Source of the DNA: CAZDET01 sp964504335
GTDB taxonomy: Bacteria; Bacteroidota; Bacteroidia; Chitinophagales; Saprospiraceae
Length of the DNA: 64,000 nt
NCBI GenBank assembly: GCA_964504335.1
Contig: CAZDET010000023.1
Location: forward strand, 1 to 64,000
Reading direction: 5' to 3'
The notes beneath the pieces are model-generated. The model was given only the letters and a program-made list of their open reading frames with translations. It searched no databases and was not told the origin of the DNA. The translations under genes and the position numbers were made by a program. Shown in pieces: positions 35,237 to 42,528 of the stretch (its first letter is position 1; each line of letters starts with the position of its first letter).

Positions 35237-35593
35237 CTAATTACAAACATCTAAAAAGGCCGAAATATGGACATACTTAAGGCGAAATTAGGGATTTGCC
35301 GCTGGATAAGCAGATAAAAAAGAGTTAGATTGCATTTGTAGGTCAGTACTACCATAACGAATCAATAATCAGTCAAGCCAATCGTGTTAGAAACTAGAGA
35401 GACGGCTGCCCAGTAAAAACTGTGCATGCCATTGTTTTTTAGTTGTATACACATGTTAGGGTGCAGTAATCTTAGACCACCAGTTACTAAAATCATACCA
35501 CAATTCGGAATTTGCTTCCAACCAACTTAACCAAATTGAAATTTAAGCCTACGACCCTGAAACCTTGATTGTTCTACCACCAATAACGATGCC
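35237..35593. other. Gene-free interval (357 bp)
   Basis: AT-rich; promoters for ribD (minus) and the AP2 protein (plus) must lie here. I see no hairpin, relic ORF or repeat worth naming. Confidence 0.5.
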
Positions 35594-36148
35594 GTGTTAT
35601 ACCGAATTCAGCTAAAAAATGCCGATGAGCACGTGCTCATCGATGCCGAGGTTTACGAGTATCTTGTCAATGATCCGTACTTAAAACGCGTGCGGTTTAT
35701 CGATAACTTACGGCGCCATTCCAGCGGCTGTGCCGTTTTCCAAAAGACCTGGAAGAAGGCAGATGGTTCTTACAAAACCGAAACCATTTACCTGCACAAG
35801 CTCATTGCAGAGAAGTTCCTTGCCCACAAGCGCAGAAATGGGAAAAACCTAGTTGGTGCCGTTAATGGGAACAAGCTGGACTGCCGCCTGGAGAATATTG
35901 TTTATCGATCGCGTTCGGTGGCGAGTCGTAAGCGTAAATCGAGTAGCAAGGTGGGGTACACTGGGGTATACAAGGAAAACAATCGCTACCGAGCGGTCAT
36001 ATCAGTCGATCGTAAATCGGTTCATATCGGCATGTTTACCACGGCCGAAGAAGCGGCGCTTGCCTACAATAAAAAGAGCAGGGAGCTCTACGGGGAGAAT
36101 GGAAAAATAAATGTTATTCGTCCTAAGGGGCAGCGCGTAGCTCAGTAG
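35594..36148 (+). CDS. HNH-like / AP2-domain protein with degenerate HNH
   Basis: 184 residues from a GTG at 35594, the only start after the in-frame stop at 35558-35560. Residues about 64-106 follow the HNH_3 layout (IYLHKLIAEKFLAHKR, then NGNKLDCRLENIVYRS), but the usual V-N-H-x-D-G-N loop reads GAVNGN: the catalytic His and Asp are gone. Residues about 119-172 are a clear AP2 domain (VGYTGVYKENNRYRAVISV, FTTAEEAALAYNKKS). HNH-AP2 proteins are typically homing endonucleases; this one may be a DNA-binding derivative. Isolated between ribD and mnmD, with no intron visible. Confidence 0.75.
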   Translation: MLYRIQLKNADEHVLIDAEVYEYLVNDPYLKRVRFIDNLRRHSSGCAVFQKTWKKADGSYKTETIYLHKLIAEKFLAHKRRNGKNLVGAVNGNKLDCRLENIVYRSRSVASRKRKSSSKVGYTGVYKENNRYRAVISVDRKSVHIGMFTTAEEAALAYNKKSRELYGENGKINVIRPKGQRVAQ

Positions 36149-36159
36149 TCTAACAATAT

Positions 36160-36840
36160 TTACTCGCGCCTGGTAGCGCGGGTCATCTCGCGTTTGCCGG
36201 GAGGGCCGGGGAGTGCTTCAATGGTACACCCCAAATCCCGCAAGCGACGTTTGACGATCCCCTTTGCACAGTAAGTAACGAGTACACCGCCCGGCGGCAA
36301 TACGCCAACGGCTTTCGCCAGGATGTCTTCCTCCCAAAGTTCCGATTGCGCGTTAGGCGCAAACGCATCGTAGTACACTAGATCAAAGTGCCCCCCGAGC
36401 GCAACCGTTTGAAAGTCTCCTTTGATTTTGTGCAGCTGGAAGCCCGGAACCACCTCCTGAGTAACCCCCCAGCCGTTGCGGTGCATCCTTAGGAAAAGCT
36501 CCTGATCATTCGGAAAGCCACTGCAGGCTGCGTAATTGAGTTGGGCCGCCAACTCCGCAGAAATGGGCTCCCGTTCAATGGCCTGATAGAAAATGTCGAC
36601 CGAATGAGTGCGGCCTACCTGCAAACTTAACAGCGCATTCAATCCGGTGCCGAAGCCTACTTCAAGGATCCGAAGGCCAGCACGCCCTAACAGCATCGTG
36701 TGCAAACCCGCCTCGATAAATACGTGGCGGCTTTCCTGCAGCGCACCGTATTTGCTATGATAGGGAACCCCGTAGGCCTCACTCAGCAGGGAGTGAGATC
36801 CATCCTGCGTTTCGAACAGCGTGACATTCGGGAGGGCCAT
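36160..36840 (-). CDS. mnmD: tRNA (5-methylaminomethyl-2-thiouridine)(34)-methyltransferase MnmD
   Basis: 226 residues. SAM-binding motif ILEVGFGTGLNALLSL, preceded by DGSHSLLSEAYGVPYHSKYGA, then YYDAFAPNAQSELWEEDIL and GGVLVTYCAKGIVKRRLRDLG. This is the stand-alone MnmD (equivalent to the MnmC methyltransferase half) found in bacteria without the fused MnmC oxidase. It completes wobble-uridine modification of tRNAs. Downstream of ytxJ, 15 bp after its stop, so co-transcribed. Confidence 0.9.
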   Translation of the reverse strand: MALPNVTLFETQDGSHSLLSEAYGVPYHSKYGALQESRHVFIEAGLHTMLLGRAGLRILEVGFGTGLNALLSLQVGRTHSVDIFYQAIEREPISAELAAQLNYAACSGFPNDQELFLRMHRNGWGVTQEVVPGFQLHKIKGDFQTVALGGHFDLVYYDAFAPNAQSELWEEDILAKAVGVLPPGGVLVTYCAKGIVKRRLRDLGCTIEALPGPPGKREMTRATRRE

Positions 36841-36855
36841 GGGCTAATTGTATGC

Positions 36856-37212
36856 TTAACTTTCGGAGGTCGTTACCAACCCACTCTCGTCCAGAATTTC
36901 CGGTACAGAGACATCCAGATGTGAGGCATCGAGGATGCATTCTCCCTCGTGGATGAGTAGAATCTGTGGCGACTCGTGATAGACTCCGAATACGCTGGCC
37001 ACTGCATCACTGACCGCACGATGGCGGAGCAAATCCAGAAAATATACCTCCAGGTGTTCAGCAGAAACCTGTAAGTCGGATTCGAGCCGGCTCTGTACGA
37101 TAGAGCTAACAGGACAGCGCGTACTATGCTTGAAGATAAGGCAATGGCGTTCCAAGCTCCGTTCCTGGAGCGCTTTGACGTCTTCTGTGGACGTCAGAAA
37201 TTTCCACTGCAT
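36856..37212 (-). CDS. ytxJ: YtxJ-type bacillithiol system redox protein (DUF2847)
   Basis: 118 residues of the monothiol bacilliredoxin-like DUF2847 family. The signature FKHSTRCPVSS carries the single active Cys, followed by SPQILLIHEGECILDASH. In bacillithiol-using bacteria these proteins are thought to reduce bacillithiolated proteins. Lies between a small lipoprotein gene (18 bp upstream) and mnmD, on one strand. Confidence 0.85.
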   Translation of the reverse strand: MQWKFLTSTEDVKALQERSLERHCLIFKHSTRCPVSSIVQSRLESDLQVSAEHLEVYFLDLLRHRAVSDAVASVFGVYHESPQILLIHEGECILDASHLDVSVPEILDESGLVTTSES

Positions 37213-37230
37213 ATGGTCGTTGACGATTTG

Positions 37231-37386
37231 TTAAAAAAGCAAATTGATAGCTAGATTAACAACGTCGGAGAGGATTTCGTTGAAGCTGAAGTTGGTGGGG
37301 CAGCCATACCCGCGGTTGCATGAAGAAGCTCCGAAGAGTACCAAAATGGAAGCAACAGTAAGCAGCGACTGAGAGAACCTTTTCAT
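37231..37386 (-). CDS. Small lipoprotein, 51 residues
   Basis: ATG at 37386 to TAA at 37231. Residues 1-22 are a lipoprotein signal (KRFSQSLLTVASILVLFG) with lipobox GASSC (Cys23). The mature part starts CNRGYGCPTNFSF and has two further Tyr/Cys-rich turns, then a hydrophobic C-terminus. Short 'CNRGYGCP' lipoproteins recur in Bacteroidota as far as I recall, but no function is known. It precedes ytxJ by 18 bp, suggesting an operon lipoprotein-ytxJ-mnmD. Easily missed by gene callers because of its size. Confidence 0.6.
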   Translation of the reverse strand: MKRFSQSLLTVASILVLFGASSCNRGYGCPTNFSFNEILSDVVNLAINLLF

Positions 37387-37552
37387 TAAAGTAAGTTTTT
37401 GGATATATTACGCGGAATTGTATACCGACACTCGAACGGGGGGTACTTTCCATTTATTACCCCCTGATCGTTACAAAAATAGGAAAATAAGCGTCTGAGA
37501 ACCTATTTTTACGGTAGTGAATCAATAATTGTTCCAACTCTAAACAAGGATT

Positions 37553-38539
37553 ATGGCTCGGAAGATTGCCCTGCGAGATGCATTACGCGAAGCGATGAGT
37601 GAAGAAATGCGACGGGATGAAACCGTCTTTTTGATGGGCGAGGAAGTAGCAGAATACAATGGAGCCTACAAGGTGAGTAAAGGAATGCTCGACGAATTTG
37701 GCCCCAAGCGAGTCATCGACACCCCCATTGCCGAATTGGGATTTGCCGGTATTGGCGTCGGGGCCGCTATGAACGGTTTACGGCCGATCATCGAGTTCAT
37801 GACCTGGAATTTCGCCGTGCTGGCATTCGATCAGATAGTCAACAATGCGGCAAAGACCCTGTCTCAATCCGCCGGTCAGTTTAAATGCCCCATCGTGTTT
37901 CGGGGGCCGTCCGGCTCCGCAGGGCAGCTGGCGCAGCAGCACTCTCAGACTTTTGAAAGCTGGATGGCCAATACACCAGGCCTGAAGGTCATTTCCTGCA
38001 CGGACCCTGCCGATGCAAAAGGCCTGCTGAAAAGTGCCATCCGCGACGAGGACCCGGTTTGTGTAATGGAATCGGAATTACTCTACGGAATGGAAGGAGA
38101 GGTCCCGGAAGGGGAATACCTGGTACCGATTGGGGTGGCCAAAGTTCGCCGGGAAGGCACGGATATCACACTGGTGTCTTTCAATAAGATGATGCTCCCC
38201 ACAATGGAGGCTGCCGAAGAACTGGCCAAAGAGGGCATTTCTGCGGAGGTGATCGACCTTCGAACGATCCGTCCGTTAGATTACCAAACCATTGTCGAAT
38301 CGGTTAAGAAAACCAATCGATTGGTCGTCGTGGATGAGAGTTGGCCTTTCGGGAGTATTTCTGCGGAGGTAGCCTACGAAATCCAGAAGTACGCCTTCGA
38401 TTACCTGGATGCCCCGGTAATCCGCGTCAATTCGGCGGATACCTCGTTGCCGTACGCCCCTACTCTGGTGGAAGCCTATCTTCCCAACGCTGCCAAAATC
38501 GTTCGGGCAGCCAAGGAAGTGCTTTACGTTAATTCGTAA
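37553..38539 (+). CDS. pdhB: Pyruvate dehydrogenase E1 component, beta subunit
   Basis: 328 residues. TPP/transketolase pyrimidine-binding fold: ALREAMSEEMRRDETVFLMGEEVAEYNGAYKVSKGM at the start, PIAELGFAGIGVGAAMNGLRPIIEFMTWNF, and VVVDESWPFGSISAEV in the C-domain. Partner of an E1-alpha subunit that is not in the window. Converts pyruvate to acetyl-CoA with E2/E3. Stand-alone pdhB is common in Bacteroidota. Followed 67 bp later by a glycosyltransferase-like gene. Confidence 0.93.
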   Translation: MARKIALRDALREAMSEEMRRDETVFLMGEEVAEYNGAYKVSKGMLDEFGPKRVIDTPIAELGFAGIGVGAAMNGLRPIIEFMTWNFAVLAFDQIVNNAAKTLSQSAGQFKCPIVFRGPSGSAGQLAQQHSQTFESWMANTPGLKVISCTDPADAKGLLKSAIRDEDPVCVMESELLYGMEGEVPEGEYLVPIGVAKVRREGTDITLVSFNKMMLPTMEAAEELAKEGISAEVIDLRTIRPLDYQTIVESVKKTNRLVVVDESWPFGSISAEVAYEIQKYAFDYLDAPVIRVNSADTSLPYAPTLVEAYLPNAAKIVRAAKEVLYVNS

Positions 38540-38606
38540 TGGAGGTCTCCGGCGGAGTGTAAACGACCAAGCCTGAACATGGGGCTAATCCGTTCGTTTA
38601 ACTGAT

Positions 38607-39695
38607 ATGCTTCGGGGACTTCAGATCGCTATTATCGGATATTCCATTACCTCTCACTGGAATAACAAATACGCTACGCTCTTTCGGGGGATGGTTCGCG
38701 AGCTTAATTTTTTGGGCAATCGGGTGTTCTTTCTGGAACACAAGGTACCCAGCCATGCTTACCACCGCGATTTATACCGCAGCCTCTACTGTGATATTGG
38801 TCTGTATAAAGATACGGACAAGTTGTTTGAGCAATACGTAGACGCTGTGATCAGTGCGGATATGGTCATTTTGGGGTCGGGCGTTCAGGAAGGTGATCGC
38901 GTAGCGGAATGGTTGTTAGATAAGGCAAAAGGGAAACGCGTCTTCTACGACATCGACGCCCCGGATACCGTTCGCCAACTCCAGCAGGGAGCATGCCGCT
39001 ATTTGCCCCCGGAGCTCATTCCCGAATTCGACCTCTATCTTTCGGGGGCGGGAGGGCCAATCCTGGATTTGCTGGAGCGGCAGTTCGGAGCCCAGCGGGC
39101 GGAGGCCTTTTATCCGAGTGTGGACCCGTATCTTTTTTACGAGCAGGAAGTGCAAACCACGCACGACCTCGGCTTTGCCGGTTCGTTTGAGGCGGCGCAA
39201 TTCGAGCAATTGTATCGGTGCCTTATTGTGCCGGCTCAGGCAATGCCCAACGGTAGCTTTCAATTGGTGGGAGCAGGCTATCCCGAATTCTTTAACTGGC
39301 CGGATAATCTTCACCGGCAAGATTACTTACCTCCGGGCGGCTGGTTGGATTTTTACAACCAATTGCGGTTCTGGCTAGACCTGCCTACTGATTCGGAGAA
39401 AGAATTGGGGTACGCGCCTTCCGTGCAACTGCTGGAGGCCATTGCTTGTGGTCGTCCCGTCATTAGCGCCGGATGGCCCGGGCTTGATCATTTTTTCGAA
39501 CCTGGAAAAGAAATCTTTCAGGCTCAGACCCCCGAGGAAGTATTGCACATTCTGTACGGTACCAGCCGGAAATTGCGAACGTCTGTTGCCGATCGCGCCC
39601 GCGAGAGGTTATTGGCCAACCATACCACCACCCAACGAGCGCGGGAATTAATAAACCATTTTTACGATCGTTCTTCCACGGCGCAAACTGCTTAA
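38607..39695 (+). CDS. CgeB-like glycosyltransferase
   Basis: 362 residues of the GT-B, Glyco_trans_1_2/CgeB type. N-terminal Rossmann-like half IAIIGYSITSHWNNKYATLFRG, then C-terminal GT-B motif with GYAPSVQLLEAIACGRPVISAGWPGLD and FEPGKEIFQAQTPEE. Donor and acceptor sugars unknown; cell-surface polysaccharide or protein glycosylation is inferred. Its stop (39693-39695) abuts the M23 stop on the other strand with no intervening base. Confidence 0.8.
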   Translation: MLRGLQIAIIGYSITSHWNNKYATLFRGMVRELNFLGNRVFFLEHKVPSHAYHRDLYRSLYCDIGLYKDTDKLFEQYVDAVISADMVILGSGVQEGDRVAEWLLDKAKGKRVFYDIDAPDTVRQLQQGACRYLPPELIPEFDLYLSGAGGPILDLLERQFGAQRAEAFYPSVDPYLFYEQEVQTTHDLGFAGSFEAAQFEQLYRCLIVPAQAMPNGSFQLVGAGYPEFFNWPDNLHRQDYLPPGGWLDFYNQLRFWLDLPTDSEKELGYAPSVQLLEAIACGRPVISAGWPGLDHFFEPGKEIFQAQTPEEVLHILYGTSRKLRTSVADRARERLLANHTTTQRARELINHFYDRSSTAQTA

Positions 39696-40289
39696 TCAGG
39701 GAGCCGAAGGAATGCCCTCCGGAAAAAGCAGAGGAAGCGGATCGACGGGATGCCGCTTTGCGGTCCGGATTTCGAAATGCAAATGTGGCGTACTGGCGTT
39801 GCCGGTGGAACCCACGTAGCCAATCGTCGTTCCGGCGAATACCGCATCTGATTCTTCTACGGCCCAATCGTCGAGATGCGCGTAGAAAAATATCCGCCCG
39901 TCGGCGCTGCGTTGCCAGATTTGCTTCCCGCCTTTACCCCGGTGAGCAATCCGCTCGATGACACCGTCGGCCACCGCCACTACTGGGGTGCCCTGGGGTG
40001 CGGATATATCGATGCCGTCGTGGCGGCGATCGGTACCACGTTTATCACCGAAGTAACCGATAAGGTCGGTCGCGTTCTTCCCCTTTACCGGAAATACATA
40101 GGCCGTTGTGCTTTTCGACAAAGGAACTACGGCAACCTGGGTGTCTTTTTCCTGGTCCGCGTTGGTTTGTGTCGCCAGTCGCATAGCACGCCTTTCCGCC
40201 GCTTTTTTAACGATCGGATACAAAACCCCCATCAGGAAGATGAAAATGGCAAGTGCTTTCAAGTCTCGAAAAAAAGATTGCATGGGCAA
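39696..40289 (-). CDS. M23 (LytM-type) peptidoglycan endopeptidase
   Basis: 197 residues, membrane-anchored by an N-terminal hydrophobic helix (about 10-26: ALAIFIFLMGVLYPIVK). LytM zinc ligands: RRHDGIDI (His, Asp), FYAHLDDW, and PHLHFEIRT. It cleaves cell-wall stem-peptide crosslinks; active-site residues are all present. Ends tail-to-tail with the CgeB-like gene (stops adjacent), so readthrough from either side would give antisense RNA. Confidence 0.9.
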   Translation of the reverse strand: MPMQSFFRDLKALAIFIFLMGVLYPIVKKAAERRAMRLATQTNADQEKDTQVAVVPLSKSTTAYVFPVKGKNATDLIGYFGDKRGTDRRHDGIDISAPQGTPVVAVADGVIERIAHRGKGGKQIWQRSADGRIFFYAHLDDWAVEESDAVFAGTTIGYVGSTGNASTPHLHFEIRTAKRHPVDPLPLLFPEGIPSAP

Positions 40290-40526
40290 GTGGTTGCTGG
40301 TTGGTTAGTAACTCCAAAAGTGTATTTCGTATTCTGATCAGTAGGTGTTTAATGTCTTATTAACGTATAGAGTAAAGGTGGTATTTAGACCTTTGGAAAT
40401 TGAGACTTTTCGATCTTAAGGAAGAGGAGTTTAATTCGGTCAAACCAGAATAATTACCACCTACAGCTTTGTGATTGCTACGGGAAACTTATATTGAGCT
40501 TCCTTCAATCAGCTTTTCTTTTGGTT

Positions 40527-41903
40527 ATGATGCGAACGACCCTTCTCTGGCTCCTACTGATTACGGCTTTTTCCACAAGTTACGGTCAGGATACGATCCC
40601 ACCAGCCTTCGTGGCTAAATTGTACGATATCGCCGAGGCCCCCCGGGCAGACCGGATTGAGCAAGACATTCGGAAGCTCGTCGGTTTCGGGACGCGCCAT
40701 ACGCTCAGCGATACGACTTCTGAAACCCGAGGTATCGGAGCCGCTCGCCGCTGGATCAAGGCGGAATTTGATCGCATTAGCGCTGAATGTGGCGGTTGTC
40801 TGGAAGTGTATTTTCAACGCAACTTAGTAACGGCGGAGGGCAACCGGCGCATTCCGGAAGACACCTACGTTGTAAACGTGGTAGCGGTTCAGCGCGGTAC
40901 CGCGCAGCCCAACCGCTACGTCATGATGAGTGGAGATATTGACTCTCGCGTCAGCAATTCCCTGGATAGCACTTCCGAATCGCCGGGTGCAAACGATAAT
41001 GCCTCGGGTATGGCGGGCGTATTGGAAGCAGCTCGCGTACTGACGAAATACCGCTTCCCAGCCTCCATCGTCTACACGGGTTTGAGCGGAGAAGAGCAGG
41101 GATTGTTTGGTGGAAAAGGACTCGCTGCCGAAGTAAAGGCCCAGGGGTGGGATCTGATCGGGGTGTTGAATAACGATATGATCGGAAATATCGAGGGCAT
41201 CGACGGCGTAGTGGACAATACTACATTCCGCGTTTTCAGCGAACCTGTTCCGGTAAATAGTGAAGAGCGCGACCGTATCTGGCAGCGTTTTTACGGCGGA
41301 GAAGTCGATGGGCCGAGCCGCCAGTTAGCACGCTACATCGATCGGCTAACCGAGCAATATACCCGCAACCTTGACGCTATCATGATCTACCGCCTCGATC
41401 GCTTCGGGCGAGGTGGGCACCACCGGCCCTTTAACGACGAAGGGTTTCCCGGAGTACGAATCATGGAAACCCACGAAAACTACAACCGCCAGCACCAGGA
41501 TCTACGCACTGAAGACGGCATCGAATACGGTGATGTTATCGAGGGAGTCAATTTTGAATATGCCGCAAAGCTCACCGGCGTAAATGCCATCACGCTGGCA
41601 GGCTTGGCGGGCGCACCGGCAGCTCCTACCGGCGTACAGATTGGCGGAGCCGTGCGCCCCTCCACCCGCTTGCGCTGGGAATCTGTCGAAGAACCCCAAC
41701 TGGCAGGCTATCGGATCTATTGGCGCGATACCACCTCCCCGCAGTGGCAGTACAGCCGTTTTGTGCCCGCTAGTGTCACAGATTATACGCTGGAAAATGT
41801 CATCATCGACAACTACCTGTTCGGCGTAGCCAGTGTGGCTGAGGATGGTAGTGAAAGCCTGGTAGTGTATCCGACTACGTTGATTCCGAGGGGGCTGCGA
41901 TAG
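40527..41903 (+). CDS. M28-family peptidase (Zn aminopeptidase fold) with unusual first ligand
   Basis: 458 residues from the ATG at 40527 (MMRTTLLWLLLITAFSTSYG signal peptide; the TTG at 40494 is rejected). The M28 motifs are GDIDSR (137-141; the usual first ligand His is Asp137 here), GANDNAS (Asp157), GLSGEEQGLFGG (Glu189/190) and NNDMIGN, plus a His-rich C-terminal motif (HHRPFNDEGFP ... METHENY). A C-terminal Fn3-like domain follows (APTGVQIGGAVRPSTRLRWE). Secreted aminopeptidase or carboxypeptidase; specificity unknown. First of a run of exported peptidases. Confidence 0.85.
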   Translation: MMRTTLLWLLLITAFSTSYGQDTIPPAFVAKLYDIAEAPRADRIEQDIRKLVGFGTRHTLSDTTSETRGIGAARRWIKAEFDRISAECGGCLEVYFQRNLVTAEGNRRIPEDTYVVNVVAVQRGTAQPNRYVMMSGDIDSRVSNSLDSTSESPGANDNASGMAGVLEAARVLTKYRFPASIVYTGLSGEEQGLFGGKGLAAEVKAQGWDLIGVLNNDMIGNIEGIDGVVDNTTFRVFSEPVPVNSEERDRIWQRFYGGEVDGPSRQLARYIDRLTEQYTRNLDAIMIYRLDRFGRGGHHRPFNDEGFPGVRIMETHENYNRQHQDLRTEDGIEYGDVIEGVNFEYAAKLTGVNAITLAGLAGAPAAPTGVQIGGAVRPSTRLRWESVEEPQLAGYRIYWRDTTSPQWQYSRFVPASVTDYTLENVIIDNYLFGVASVAEDGSESLVVYPTTLIPRGLR

Positions 41904-41914
41904 ACGACTTCCTG

Positions 41915-42166
41915 TTATCCGACAGCGAATTCAGTGTGCTTCCTGTAATCCGGAGCCATAAAAGCTGAGACCAAATCCAATTTTTCTACACCAGCCTCTA
42001 ATAATTGATTTCCTATACCAGAATCAGTACCGTCGTGGCGCAACCAATTATCTCCATCCGGTTTTACTTCGAGATGGATTATGCAACTATACAATCGCTC
42101 ATCCTCTCGCCAACCGGCGGTAAATAGTGCATTTTGTCCGTGTTGGGCGTCGTATACTTCTAAAAC
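41915..42166 (-). pseudogene. xisI: Decayed xisI (fdxN-element excision controlling factor) C-terminal part
   Basis: On the minus strand an uninterrupted 83-codon stretch ends at a TAA (41915). It carries the XisI hallmarks: FTAGWREDERLYSCIIHLEV, then LRHDGTDSGIGNQLLEAGV and APDYRKHTEFAV, matching the XisI core (W-D-G-x-R-x-x-G-C-x-I-H-x-x; QRDGTExGIAxxLVxxGV; P-x-x-R-x-x-T-x-F-A-V). An in-frame TAG (42167-42169) cuts the N-terminal third, and the frame continues upstream to ATG 42241. XisI is a small (~110 aa) partner of XisH. Lies just downstream of the M28 gene on the other strand. Confidence 0.8.
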
Positions 42167-42214
42167 CTAAAACAGAAAACTCTGCCGATAAACATCGGCA
42201 TGTTTGCATAGCAT

Positions 42215-42396
42215 TTTTACTTCTACAGCACTTTTTTCCATTCCTTTTTCAGCCCCCATTCCTTTTCAGCACCTAAGGCAATTTTGAATAACTGATCGAT
42301 CAAATCAATTTGGCAAGGATCGTCCTCAATCCGCTAACGCTCCCGCACCAGCGTGGATTTTACCGCCTCGTACAAATACTCTTTTCGTGGGAGGTG
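42215..42396 (-). pseudogene. xisH: Decayed xisH remnant, joined to xisI
   Basis: Upstream of the xisI relic, the minus strand reads LPRKEYLYEAVKSTLVRER, a TAG (42334-42336) where XisH has a Trp, then RIEDDP and KIALGAEKEW, then a frame change into EKSAVEVK. This is the XisH order: K-D-x-x-H-x-x-V-K-x-x-L, W-x-I-x-x-D-P, L-G-A-E-K, E-K-I-A-V-E-V-K-S-F. The remaining ~70 codons of xisH are absent, so a deletion joined xisH to xisI. XisH has a PD-(D/E)XK-like fold. An inverted repeat (42429-42504) lies 33 bp further upstream. Confidence 0.7.
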
Positions 42397-42428
42397 TAAT
42401 TTTTTTAGTGAATGTATTTCCGTAGAAC

Positions 42429-42504
42429 TTAGCGGATAGATTTTAGATCTTAGTTTATGCAAATAGGCTTTTTGAATTACTAAGATCTAAAATCTATCCG
42501 CTAA
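42429..42504. repeat. Perfect 25-bp-arm inverted repeat
   Basis: Arms 42429-42453 and 42480-42504 are exact reverse complements (TTAGCGGATAGATTTTAGAT...). The 26-nt loop is AT-rich. A partial third copy of the inner word (AAATCTAAAG) follows. It lies between the xisH relic and the tricorn stop (42529), so it could be the tricorn terminator; arms this long are more typical of a mobile palindrome. Confidence 0.85.
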
Positions 42505-42528
42505 AAATCTAAAGTGCCAAAGTACCAA

